This document shows positions 8,784 to 17,222 of a stretch of 64,000 nucleotides of DNA, piece by piece; the first letter of the stretch is position 1; every line of letters starts with the position of its first letter. The DNA comes from an uncultured Lachnospiraceae bacterium (lineage in GTDB: Bacteria; Bacillota; Clostridia; Lachnospirales; Lachnospiraceae). A program made the translations under genes and the position numbers. The notes under the pieces are model-generated. The model was not told the DNA's origin and ran no database searches. It saw only the letters and a list, made by a program, of their open reading frames with translations. The stretch lies in contig CAJUSK010000008.1 of NCBI GenBank assembly GCA_910589075.1, positions 1 through 64,000 on the forward strand, read 5' to 3'.

Positions 8784-9773
8784 GTGGCTAAATTTTCAGA
8801 TATTATCGGACAGGAGCAGTTGAAAGAATATCTGCAGAATACAATCAGAGAGGACCGTGTGGGTCATGCTTATGTAATAAACGGCGAAAAACATGCGGGA
8901 AAAGAGTTTATTGCAGGGGTATTTGCCATGGCGCTGCAGTGTGAGACAGAAGGGGTGGAGCCATGCCAGACATGCCATTCCTGCAGGCAGGCTTTGTCCA
9001 AAAACCATCCGGATATTATCCGTGTAACCCATGAAAAGCCGAATACCATTGGTGTGGAGGATATCCGGCGGCAGATTAACAGTGATATGGGGATTATGCC
9101 CTACAGCGGCCCATATAAGATTTATATCATAAACGAAGGGGAGAAGATGACGGTAGCTGCGCAGAATGCACTGCTGAAAACATTGGAAGAACCGCCCGGG
9201 TATGGCGTAATCCTGATTCTGACAGATCAGGCAGACGCATTGCTCCCCACAATTCTAAGCCGTTGTGTGGTTTTGAATATGAAGCCTGTTGAAGACAGAC
9301 TGCTCCGCAACTATCTGATGGAAACTATGGAAATTCCCGACTATAAAGCCGATATATGCGTGGCTTTTGCAAGAGGGAATATGGGACGGGCACGGCTGCT
9401 GGCAGGCAGTGAAGAATTCGAGAATATCCGGGAAGACGCCATTATGCTGATGAAATATATCGGTGAAATGGAACTGAATGAAATTGTGGCGGCCATTAAG
9501 AAAATCAATGAATATAAGCTGGAAATCAGCGATTATCTGGATATTATTGCTATCTGGTACAGGGATGTGCTGCTGTTCAAGGCCACAAATGATGTGAATC
9601 ATCTGATTTTTAAAGAGGAGATTCAGGCGATTAAAAAAGCGGCCGGTAAAAGTGACTATGCAGGTATCGAAGCGATTCTCAAGGCGTTGGAAAAAGCAAA
9701 GAACCGTCTGCGTGCAAATGTCAACTTTGATCTGGTCATGGAACTTCTCCTGATGACCATTCGGGAAAATTAA
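8784..9773 (+). CDS. holB: DNA polymerase III delta' subunit
   Basis: A 329-residue clamp-loader subunit. The N-terminal AAA+ module has a P-loop-like GEKHAGKE at about 34-41, and a four-cysteine zinc module follows (Cys53, 61, 64, 67), as in bacterial delta' and DnaX. The LLKTLEEPP and ILSRC motifs (Sensor 1/SRC arginine-finger region) are present. It should pair with DnaX and HolA to load the beta clamp. The start is GTG with GGAAAGG upstream. Neighbours yaaR and ricT confirm the conserved locus. Confidence 0.93.
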   Translation: MAKFSDIIGQEQLKEYLQNTIREDRVGHAYVINGEKHAGKEFIAGVFAMALQCETEGVEPCQTCHSCRQALSKNHPDIIRVTHEKPNTIGVEDIRRQINSDMGIMPYSGPYKIYIINEGEKMTVAAQNALLKTLEEPPGYGVILILTDQADALLPTILSRCVVLNMKPVEDRLLRNYLMETMEIPDYKADICVAFARGNMGRARLLAGSEEFENIREDAIMLMKYIGEMELNEIVAAIKKINEYKLEISDYLDIIAIWYRDVLLFKATNDVNHLIFKEEIQAIKKAAGKSDYAGIEAILKALEKAKNRLRANVNFDLVMELLLMTIREN

Positions 9774-9813
9774 CGGTGCGGCACCAGGCTGCCCGGTGTG
9801 AGGTAGATAGAGT

Positions 9814-10722
9814 ATGACAAAAGTAATCGGAGTGCGATTCCGAACAGCCGGAAAGATCTATTATTTTGATCCATTGAAATTTCCGGTAAAAAAAGGCGAT
9901 CATGTAATCGTGGAGACCGCAAGAGGTGTGGAATTCGGAACGGTAGTGAGCGATATAAAAGAAGTGGACGACGATAAAGTGGTTCAGCCGCTGAAGCCAG
10001 TGCTCAGAGTGGCATCTCAGCGGGACGAGGAACAGGAACAGAATAATAAGCGGAAAGAAAAAGAAGCCTTTCGGATCTGTCTGGAAAAAATTAAAAAGCA
10101 TAAGCTGGAAATGAAGCTGATTGATGCGGAATATACATTTGATAACAATAAGGTATTGTTTTATTTTACTGCGGACGGACGGATTGATTTCAGGGAATTG
10201 GTTAAGGACCTGGCATCGGTATTCAAGACCAGGATTGAACTGCGTCAGATCGGTGTACGGGATGAGACAAAGATTATAGGCGGCATGGGAATCTGTGGCA
10301 GAACACTTTGCTGTCATGCGCATTTGTCGGAATTTGTACCGGTATCCATTAAAATGGCAAAGGAGCAGAACCTGTCTCTGAATCCTGCGAAAATTTCAGG
10401 GGTCTGCGGCAGGTTGATGTGTTGTCTCAAACATGAAGAGGAAACTTACGAAGAACTGAACCGGAAGCTGCCGGGCATCGGGGACTATGTGACGACAGAT
10501 GACGGACTGCGGGGTGAGGTTGCCAGCGTCAATGTACTGCGTCAGCTTGTGAAGGTGGTCGTGACCATAGACGATGAGAAAGAGATACATGAATATAAAG
10601 TGGATCAACTGCGGTTTAAAAGAAGGCACAATAAACGGGACCGTGTGGAAGTGGACGATGAGTTGAAAGCTCTGGAGAAGCTGGAGAAGCAGGAAGGAAA
10701 GTCCAAATTAAATGACAATTAA
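9814..10722 (+). CDS. ricT: PSP1-domain protein RicT (YaaT)
   Basis: A 302-residue protein with the PSP1 C-terminal domain and paired cysteine motifs CGRTLCC and CGRLMCC, which in B. subtilis YaaT/RicT help ligate Fe-S clusters in the Ric (YaaT-YlbF-YmcA) complex. That complex promotes RNase Y-dependent RNA processing and affects sporulation. The C-terminus is Lys/Glu-rich. GAGGTAG precedes the ATG. It overlaps the methyltransferase gene by 11 bases. Confidence 0.92.
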   Translation: MTKVIGVRFRTAGKIYYFDPLKFPVKKGDHVIVETARGVEFGTVVSDIKEVDDDKVVQPLKPVLRVASQRDEEQEQNNKRKEKEAFRICLEKIKKHKLEMKLIDAEYTFDNNKVLFYFTADGRIDFRELVKDLASVFKTRIELRQIGVRDETKIIGGMGICGRTLCCHAHLSEFVPVSIKMAKEQNLSLNPAKISGVCGRLMCCLKHEEETYEELNRKLPGIGDYVTTDDGLRGEVASVNVLRQLVKVVVTIDDEKEIHEYKVDQLRFKRRHNKRDRVEVDDELKALEKLEKQEGKSKLNDN

Positions 10723-11449
10723 TTTAAAACCCGGAGAGCGTCTGGACGATTTGCAGAGAAATCATTTTCAGATTATACAGAATCCCAGGCGTTTTTGCTT
10801 CGGTATGGATGCGGTTCTGCTCTCCGGTTTTGCAAAGGCAAAGGCCGGAGCGCGGGTACTGGATCTGGGGACAGGGAATGGGATTATACCGATTCTGATG
10901 GCTGCCAAAACCGAGGCAGAACATCTGACGGGACTGGAAATTCAGCCGGAGAGCGTCGATATGGCAAAACGGAGCGTACTTCTCAATGACCTGACAGAGC
11001 GTGTTTCCATAGTGGAAGGGGATATCAAAAGCGCTTCAGGCCTGTTTGGTGCGGCTGTATTTGATGTGGTGACCTGCAATCCGCCGTATATGCCGGGACA
11101 GCATGGCCTGGTGAATTCAGATCAGGCAAAAGCGCTTGCCAGACATGAAATAGCATGTACCTTTGAGGATGTGGTAAGGGAAGCGGGGAAGCTACTGCGG
11201 CCAGGGGGAACATTCTATCTGGTGCACCGACCGTTCCGTCTGGCGGAAATTATAAGTACCCTGCTGACATATAAATTGGAGCCCAAACGGATGCGGCTGG
11301 TATATCCCTTTGTGGATCAGGAACCCAATATGGTGCTTCTGGAGGCCTGCAGAGGGGGAAATTCCCGCATGCGGGTAGAGCCTCCCCTGATTGTATACAA
11401 AGAACCGGGTGTGTATATGCCGGAAATCTATGAGGTTTATGGATATTGA
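10712..11449 (+). CDS. tRNA1(Val) N6-adenine methyltransferase-like (YabB/TrmN6 family)
   Basis: A 245-residue SAM-dependent methyltransferase. The SAM-binding motif DLGTGNG is at 51-57, and the N6-adenine motif NPPY is at 123-126. It matches the YabB/TrmN6 family, which modifies A37 of tRNA1(Val) in E. coli; Firmicute members are less well characterised. It overlaps ricT upstream and shares a TGATG stop/start overlap with rsmI, so all three are translationally coupled. Confidence 0.87.
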   Translation: MTINLKPGERLDDLQRNHFQIIQNPRRFCFGMDAVLLSGFAKAKAGARVLDLGTGNGIIPILMAAKTEAEHLTGLEIQPESVDMAKRSVLLNDLTERVSIVEGDIKSASGLFGAAVFDVVTCNPPYMPGQHGLVNSDQAKALARHEIACTFEDVVREAGKLLRPGGTFYLVHRPFRLAEIISTLLTYKLEPKRMRLVYPFVDQEPNMVLLEACRGGNSRMRVEPPLIVYKEPGVYMPEIYEVYGY

Positions 11450-12297
11450 TGAATGGGAAACTGGTGTTGTGCGCTACGCCGATCGGCAATTTGCAGGATA
11501 TGACGCCCAGAGTGGTGACGGCACTGCGGGAGGCGGATCTGATTGCAGCGGAAGATACGAGAAACAGTATCAAACTGTTGAATCATTTCGGCATTTCTGT
11601 GCCGATGACAAGCTATCATGAGTATAATAAAACGGAAAAAGCGGAATATTTAATTACATATATGCGGGAAGGCAAGACGGTGGCACTGATAACCGATGCG
11701 GGCACACCGGCCATTTCCGATCCGGGTGAAGTACTGGTACAAAAGTGTCTGGAACAGGGCATTCCCATTACTTCCCTGCCAGGCGCATGTGCCTGTATTA
11801 CAGGCCTGACTTTGTCCGGCCTGTCCACACGGCGGTTTTGCTTTGAAGGTTTTCTGCCGTCTGACAAAAAAGAAAAGCGGGAAATTCTGGAGGAACTTTC
11901 AGGAGAGTCCCGCACGATTGTTCTGTATGAAGCGCCACACCGACTTGTGCGCACACTGACGGAACTGAAGGAAACGCTGGGAAACCGGCGGATTACACTG
12001 TGCAGGGAACTGACTAAAAAATTTGAAACCATACTGCCCACTACGCTGGAAGATGCCCTGACGCTATATGAAAGCGAAACGCCCAGGGGGGAGTATGTAC
12101 TGATACTGGAGGGCAGGAGCCTGGCCGATAAAAAAAAGGCAGCCATGGAGGACTGGCAGCAGCTTACCATCGGAGAGCATATGAAATTTCTGGAGGAACA
12201 GGGCATTACCGGTAAGGAAGCCATGAAACTGGCCGCTTCCCAGCGGGGAATTTCCCGGCGGGATGTGTATCAGTATTTATTAAATGAAAAACAGTAA
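11449..12297 (+). CDS. rsmI: 16S rRNA (cytidine1402-2'-O)-methyltransferase
   Basis: A 282-residue tetrapyrrole-methylase-fold enzyme that 2'-O-methylates C1402 in the decoding centre. Diagnostic motifs are TPIGNL at about 10-15, AEDTR, TDAGTPAISDPG, a GACA stretch and EAPHR. The ATG at 11449 overlaps the previous stop (TGATG); a TTG three bases earlier is the only alternative. It is the last gene of the cluster. The next transcript begins with its own promoter at 12305. Confidence 0.95.
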   Translation: MNGKLVLCATPIGNLQDMTPRVVTALREADLIAAEDTRNSIKLLNHFGISVPMTSYHEYNKTEKAEYLITYMREGKTVALITDAGTPAISDPGEVLVQKCLEQGIPITSLPGACACITGLTLSGLSTRRFCFEGFLPSDKKEKREILEELSGESRTIVLYEAPHRLVRTLTELKETLGNRRITLCRELTKKFETILPTTLEDALTLYESETPRGEYVLILEGRSLADKKKAAMEDWQQLTIGEHMKFLEEQGITGKEAMKLAASQRGISRRDVYQYLLNEKQ

Positions 12298-12304
12298 AAA
12301 ATAG

Positions 12305-12347
12305 TTGACAAACAAGTGCATGCAACATATACTTTGAGTGTCAAACT
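12305..12347 (+). promoter_or_regulatory. acpP-fabK promoter with FabT-type operator
   Basis: A near-ideal sigma-A promoter: TTGACA (12305-12310), a 17-base spacer and TATACT (12328-12333). The palindrome TTTGAGTGTCAAA (12333-12345) overlaps the end of the -10. It matches the FabT-type operator layout TTTGAnTnTCAAA. The same -10/operator fusion stands upstream of the fabT-like gene (39663-39703), and the operator recurs at 13604. Confidence 0.82.
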
Positions 12348-12382
12348 ATTAAAATAATAACGCAATAAAAGGAGATAAAACT

Positions 12383-12616
12383 ATGCTGGAAAGAGTAAAA
12401 GAAATCATTCAGGAACAGTTAAACTTGGACGGTGTGGAGATTACGGAAGATTCTTCCTTTAAGGATGATCTGGGTGCGGACTCTCTGGATCTGTTTGAAC
12501 TGGTAATGGCATTTGAGGAAGAGTACGGAATCGAAATCCCTTCCGAAGATCTGGAGCAGATTACAACAGTGGGTGCTGTCATCGAGTACATGAAGAATAA
12601 AGGCGTTGAAGCATAA
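12383..12616 (+). CDS. acpP: acyl carrier protein
   Basis: A 77-residue acidic helical protein. The DSLD motif holds Ser34, which receives the 4'-phosphopantetheine arm that carries growing acyl chains. AGGAG sits before the ATG. fabK begins at the base directly after its stop. It is the first gene of the fatty acid cluster, behind a FabT-type promoter. Confidence 0.97.
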   Translation: MLERVKEIIQEQLNLDGVEITEDSSFKDDLGADSLDLFELVMAFEEEYGIEIPSEDLEQITTVGAVIEYMKNKGVEA

Positions 12617-13540
12617 ATGAAAACAAGAATAACGGAGTTACTGGGAATCGAATATCCCATTATCCAGGGCGGCATGGCATGGGTGGCGGAACATAATCTG
12701 GCGGCGGCTGTTTCCGAAGCCGGCGGGCTTGGCCTGATCGGCGCGGGCGGAGCGCCTGCCGAATTTATCAGAGAGCAGATCCGCAAAGTAAAGGAAGTAA
12801 CCGATAAACCTTTTGGCGTTAACCTGATGCTGATGAACCCGGAAGCGGATGCCATTGCGCAGATTATCGTGGACGAGGGGGTCAGGGTTGTGACCACCGG
12901 CGCAGGCAATCCAGGCAAATATATGGCAATGTGGAAAGCTGCCGGCGTTAAGGTTATACCGGTTGTTGCCAGCGTGGCGATGGCGAAGATGATGGAACGG
13001 GCTGGTGCGGACGCGGTTGTGGCCGAGGGCATGGAGTCCGGCGGACATATCGGTTCTGCCACTACGATGACACTTGTCCCGCAGGTTGTGGATGTGGTGA
13101 AAATCCCTGTGATCGCAGCCGGCGGCATTGCGGATGGCAGAGGATTTGCGGCGTCCATGATGTTGGGGGCGGAAGCGGTGCAGATGGGTACACGGTTTGT
13201 CGTGGCCAAAGAATCCATTGTACATGAAAACTATAAGAAAAAAGTCATTGCGGCCAAAGACATTGATTCGGAAGTGACCGGGACGAGCCATGGGCACCCG
13301 GTACGTCAGCTTCGCAACAATATGACAAGAGAATATGTGAAGCTGGAAAAAGAGGGAGCGCCGTTTGAAGAACTGGAAAAACTGACGCTGGGCGCTCTTC
13401 GTAAAGCGGTAGTGGAAGGCGATACGGTAAACGGTACGCTGATGGCAGGACAGATTGCAGGTCTTGTGAAAAAAGAGCAGACCTGTGCAGAGATGATTCA
13501 GGAAATCATGGCAGAAGCGAATGAACTGCTGAAATTATAA
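12617..13540 (+). CDS. fabK: enoyl-[acyl-carrier-protein] reductase II (FMN)
   Basis: A 307-residue FMN-dependent TIM-barrel enzyme that reduces enoyl-ACP in the last step of chain elongation. Visible features are QGGMAWV near the N-terminus, AEGMESGGHIG, IAAGGIADGRG (phosphate binding) and MGTRFV. FabK replaces FabI in many streptococci and clostridia. A second flavoprotein of the same superfamily lies at 17223 but has a different C-terminus, so this copy is the better FabK candidate. Confidence 0.94.
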   Translation: MKTRITELLGIEYPIIQGGMAWVAEHNLAAAVSEAGGLGLIGAGGAPAEFIREQIRKVKEVTDKPFGVNLMLMNPEADAIAQIIVDEGVRVVTTGAGNPGKYMAMWKAAGVKVIPVVASVAMAKMMERAGADAVVAEGMESGGHIGSATTMTLVPQVVDVVKIPVIAAGGIADGRGFAASMMLGAEAVQMGTRFVVAKESIVHENYKKKVIAAKDIDSEVTGTSHGHPVRQLRNNMTREYVKLEKEGAPFEELEKLTLGALRKAVVEGDTVNGTLMAGQIAGLVKKEQTCAEMIQEIMAEANELLKL

Positions 13541-13566
13541 GATTTGGCAAACATGTGGAATACATA

Positions 13567-13586
13567 GGAGGTCATAACGACCTCCC
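13567..13586 (+). terminator. hairpin after fabK (weak terminator or processing site)
   Basis: GGAGGTC and GACCTCC form a 7-bp stem with a 5-base loop, but only scattered T follow. It separates acpP-fabK from fabD and precedes the second FabT-type operator. Confidence 0.45.
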
Positions 13587-13603
13587 ATTTCACATTTCAA
13601 TAC

Positions 13604-13616
13604 TTTGAATATCAAA
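13604..13616 (+). promoter_or_regulatory. FabT-type operator upstream of fabD
   Basis: TTTGAATATCAAA, preceded by TAC as at the other two sites (TACTTTGA). It lies about 90 bases before fabD, so the fabD-fabH part probably has its own FabT-controlled promoter. A -35 element is not clear here. Confidence 0.65.
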
Positions 13617-13702
13617 CAAAATCAGAGAAGTCCGGCAAGAGGCAGCCTGGAGGGCAGTCTGGATGGACAACCGGATATACTTTGGGGTAAAAGGAGCAAA
13701 AC

Positions 13703-14620
13703 ATGGGTAAAACAGCATTTATGTTCCCCGGACAGGGAGCACAATATGTAGGAATGGGGAAGGATTTTTATGATGCACTTCCGGTCTGCCGGGAGATGTT
13801 TGAACTGGCAGGTCAGGCGAGTGGGCTGGACGTGGCAGGATTATGTTTTGAAGAAAATGATAAAATCAATATTACCGAGTATACACAGATTGCCATGCTG
13901 GCTGTGGAAGTGGCAATTTTAAAGGCCATAGAAGAAAAAGGTGTAACGGCAGATGTAACGGCGGGACTGAGTCTTGGCGAATATGGCGCGCTGGCTGCCA
14001 GCGGGGTGATGAGTCCGGCGGATGTATTCAAAGTAGTGAGACAGAGAGGCATTTACATGCAGGAAGCCGTACCCACAGGCGGCGCCATGACAGCGGTTAT
14101 GGGTCTGGATGCGGAAACGATTGAGAGGATTTGCGAAGAAACAGAAGGGATTGTATCCATTGCCAATTATAACTGTCCGGGACAGATCGTAATTACCGGT
14201 GAGGAAGCAGCGGTAAGTGCTGCGGCAGAAAAATTGTCGGCAGCAGGTGCGAAACGTTGTGTGCCGTTGAAAGTAAGCGGACCGTTCCACTCACAGATGT
14301 TATCGGGTGCAGGGGAAAAGCTGGGTAACGTGCTGGAGGAAGTGACCATTCAGGAGATACGGATTCCCTATATAGCCAACGTGACGGCAGAGTATGTACA
14401 GGATCGCGGACAGGTAAAGGAATTGTTGAAAAAACAGGTATCATCTTCCGTCAGATGGCAGCAGACGATTGAGCGGATGATTGCAGACGGTGTGGATACA
14501 TTTATAGAAATCGGGCCAGGTAAAACATTGTCCGGCTTTATGAGAAAGATTAACAGGGATGTAAAGACCATAAATATAGAGAAACTGGAAGATTTGGACA
14601 AGCTGAACGAAATCATATAA
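13703..14620 (+). CDS. fabD: malonyl-CoA:ACP transacylase
   Basis: A 305-residue enzyme moving malonyl groups from CoA to ACP. FPGQGAQ is at 8-14. The active-site GLSLGEY contains Ser90, and the catalytic His is in GPFHS. AAGGAG precedes the ATG. The fabG gene follows after 29 bases. Confidence 0.97.
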   Translation: MGKTAFMFPGQGAQYVGMGKDFYDALPVCREMFELAGQASGLDVAGLCFEENDKINITEYTQIAMLAVEVAILKAIEEKGVTADVTAGLSLGEYGALAASGVMSPADVFKVVRQRGIYMQEAVPTGGAMTAVMGLDAETIERICEETEGIVSIANYNCPGQIVITGEEAAVSAAAEKLSAAGAKRCVPLKVSGPFHSQMLSGAGEKLGNVLEEVTIQEIRIPYIANVTAEYVQDRGQVKELLKKQVSSSVRWQQTIERMIADGVDTFIEIGPGKTLSGFMRKINRDVKTINIEKLEDLDKLNEII

Positions 14621-14649
14621 GCGTTTCAGACAGGAAAGGAAGACAGGAT

Positions 14650-15390
14650 ATGCTGAAAGGAAAGGTTGCGCTGGTGACAGGAGCCAGCAGAGGAATCGGC
14701 AGACAAATTGCGCTGACACTGGCGGATTACGGTGCAACGGTGATTGTAAATTATAACGGTTCCAAAGAAAAAGCGGATGCCGTTGTCGAGGAGATTGTGG
14801 CAAAAGGCGGTACGGCAGAGGCTGTACAGTGCTCTGTGGCGGATTTCGGAGCATGTGGTACTATGGTTACGGAAATGCTGGGTAAATACGGGCACATTGA
14901 TATACTGGTGAACAATGCGGGTATTACAAAAGACAATCTGGTTATGAAAATGACAGAAGAAGATTTTGACGCTGTGATTGCCACAAACCTGAAAGGGACA
15001 TTCAATACCATTAAGCATTTATACCGCGCTTTCTTAAAGCAACGCAGCGGCAGGATTATAAATATGACAAGTGTGTCAGGTGTATTGGGCAATGCCGGAC
15101 AGGCTAACTATGCCGCATCCAAAGCCGGTGTCATCGGACTGACAAAGACCATGGCACGGGAACTGGCCAGCAGGAATATTACAGTGAATGCAGTTGCGCC
15201 GGGTTTTATTGATACGGATATGACGCAGGCCATGTCAGAGCACGCAAAGGAGGCGACGCTGGAACAGATCCCCTTGAAGCGGATGGGACAGCCGGAGGAC
15301 ATTGCGGAGACGGTGGCGTTTCTGGCAAGCGATAAGGCTTCCTATATTACGGGGCAGGTGATCAGCGTAGACGGCGGTATGGCCATATAG
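14650..15390 (+). CDS. fabG: 3-oxoacyl-[ACP] reductase
   Basis: A 246-residue short-chain dehydrogenase reducing 3-oxoacyl-ACP with NADPH. The Rossmann motif TGASRGIG is at 10-17, NNAG is present, and the catalytic Ser and YAASK (Tyr154, Lys158) are intact. The C-terminal GQVISVDGGM is typical of FabG. A dispersed repeat lies in the gap before fabF. Confidence 0.97.
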   Translation: MLKGKVALVTGASRGIGRQIALTLADYGATVIVNYNGSKEKADAVVEEIVAKGGTAEAVQCSVADFGACGTMVTEMLGKYGHIDILVNNAGITKDNLVMKMTEEDFDAVIATNLKGTFNTIKHLYRAFLKQRSGRIINMTSVSGVLGNAGQANYAASKAGVIGLTKTMARELASRNITVNAVAPGFIDTDMTQAMSEHAKEATLEQIPLKRMGQPEDIAETVAFLASDKASYITGQVISVDGGMAI

Positions 15391-15427
15391 GAACCGGGGC
15401 GACGGACAGGTTGGGACATTGCTATAA

Positions 15428-15463
15428 ACAATAGATTGCAGGCTTCGCCAGCAAACCTATTGT
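15428..15463 (-). repeat. 36-bp dispersed hairpin repeat, copy 2
   Basis: Same ACAATAG...CTATTGT palindrome as at 845-880, in the opposite orientation. It sits in the 115-base gap between fabG and fabF and could form a hairpin in the fab mRNA. Confidence 0.85.
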
Positions 15464-15505
15464 CATGAATAAAAGGCACAGCATGATTGCTGCAGGAGGG
15501 AAAAT

Positions 15506-16744
15506 ATGAGCAGACGAGTAGTAGTAACAGGTATGGGAGCGATTACCCCCATCGGACTCAGTGTGGATGAATTTTGGAATGGTTTGAAAGAGAAGAAAAT
15601 CGGATTTGGGGAGATCACCAGATTTGATATTACAGATTATAAGTGTAAGCTGGCGGCGGAAGTAAAGGGGTTTGATGCGAAAAACTTCATGGATTTTAAA
15701 TCCGCCAAAAGAATGGAAGCCTTCTGTCAGTATGCGGTAGCAGCTACAAAAGAAGCCATGGAGGACGCAGGGCTGGATATGGCTCAGGAGGATCCTTACA
15801 AAGTGGGCGTGGCAGTAGGTTCCGGTATTGGTTCTCTGCAGGCAATGGAAAGAGAATATAAAAAACTGTTGGACAAAGGGCCTTCCAGAGTGAATCCCCT
15901 GCTTGTTCCGCTGATGATTTCCAATATGGCAGCAGGTAATGTATCTATTTATTTCGGTTTAAAGGGAAAGAGCCTGAATGTGGTAACAGCGTGTGCCACG
16001 GGCACCCACTCCATCGGCGAGGCTTTCCGTTCTGTACAGTACGGGGAAGCGGATGTTATGATAGCCGGTGGCACAGAGAGTAGTGTAACACCCATCGGTA
16101 TTGCCGGCTTTACAGCGTTGACCGCACTGTCCACCAGCACGGACCCTGAGAGATGTTCCATTCCTTTTGACAAGGAGCGGAGCGGTTTTGTTATGGGTGA
16201 AGGCTCTGCCATCGTCGTTCTGGAAGAACTGGAACATGCAAAGAAGCGGGGCGCCAAAATCTATGCGGAGGTTGTAGGATATGGCGCTACAAGCGATGCG
16301 TTCCATATTACATCTCCGGCTGAAGACGGTTCCGGCGCAGCCAAAGCCATGGAATTTGCAATTCAGGACGCAGGTATTGCCAAAGAAGCAGTAACCTATA
16401 TCAACGCACATGGTACAGGCACACATCACAATGACCTGTTTGAGACACGGGCGATTAAATATTTGTTCGGAGATCATGCAAAGAATATCAAAATCAATTC
16501 CACAAAATCCATGATCGGACATCTGCTGGGTGCAGCCGGTGCAGCCGAATTTGTTACCTGTGTAAAGGAACTGGAGGAAGGCTATATCCATGCGACAGCA
16601 GGATACAAGGTGCCGGATGAGGAATGTGATCTGAATTATTGCCAGGAGGCATGCGAGGAGAAGATTCAGTATGCCCTTTCCAATTCTCTTGGGTTTGGCG
16701 GACATAACGCAAGCCTTCTTGTAAAAAAATATGAGGAACAGTAA
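15506..16744 (+). CDS. fabF: 3-oxoacyl-[ACP] synthase II
   Basis: A 412-residue condensing enzyme that extends acyl-ACP with malonyl-ACP. The catalytic Cys163 is in TACATGT, and two catalytic His lie in NAHGTGT and MIGHLLGAAG. AGGAGG stands before the ATG. Length and motifs are normal. Confidence 0.97.
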   Translation: MSRRVVVTGMGAITPIGLSVDEFWNGLKEKKIGFGEITRFDITDYKCKLAAEVKGFDAKNFMDFKSAKRMEAFCQYAVAATKEAMEDAGLDMAQEDPYKVGVAVGSGIGSLQAMEREYKKLLDKGPSRVNPLLVPLMISNMAAGNVSIYFGLKGKSLNVVTACATGTHSIGEAFRSVQYGEADVMIAGGTESSVTPIGIAGFTALTALSTSTDPERCSIPFDKERSGFVMGEGSAIVVLEELEHAKKRGAKIYAEVVGYGATSDAFHITSPAEDGSGAAKAMEFAIQDAGIAKEAVTYINAHGTGTHHNDLFETRAIKYLFGDHAKNIKINSTKSMIGHLLGAAGAAEFVTCVKELEEGYIHATAGYKVPDEECDLNYCQEACEEKIQYALSNSLGFGGHNASLLVKKYEEQ

Positions 16745-16780
16745 CAGTACGGCGGTAAAGAACAAAAAAGGGGATATAAC

Positions 16781-17218
16781 ATGTCAGTATTAACAGCAAA
16801 GGAAATTATGGAGATCATACCCCACAGGCAGCCTTTTATGCTGGTGGATACGATAGAAGAACTGGAAGCGGGAAAGCGGGCAGTGGGGAAGAAATGTGTT
16901 TCATATAATGAGCCGTTTTTTGCAGGTCATTTTCCGGGCGAGCCTGTTATGCCCGGCGTACTGATTGTGGAGGCACTGGCGCAGGTAGGAGCTGTGGCAA
17001 TATTGAGCCTGCCTGAAAATAAAGGAAAAACAGCATATTTTGGGGCGATCAACTCTGCCAAATTCAAAGGGAAAGTTGTGCCGGGGGATGTCCTGATACT
17101 GGAGACAGAAATTATCAAATCGAAAGGGCCCATCGGAGTAGGCAGCGCGAAAGCCTGTGTGGACGGAAAAACAGTGGCACAGGCAGAGCTTACATTCGCT
17201 CTGGGAAAAGCGGAGTAG
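16781..17218 (+). CDS. fabZ: 3-hydroxyacyl-[ACP] dehydratase
   Basis: A 145-residue hot-dog fold dehydratase converting 3-hydroxyacyl-ACP to enoyl-ACP. IPHRQPFMLVD is near the N-terminus. HFPGEPVMPGVL carries the catalytic His, and the catalytic Glu is in VEALAQ. The next gene begins four bases after its stop. Confidence 0.96.
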   Translation: MSVLTAKEIMEIIPHRQPFMLVDTIEELEAGKRAVGKKCVSYNEPFFAGHFPGEPVMPGVLIVEALAQVGAVAILSLPENKGKTAYFGAINSAKFKGKVVPGDVLILETEIIKSKGPIGVGSAKACVDGKTVAQAELTFALGKAE

Positions 17219-17222
17219 CGTG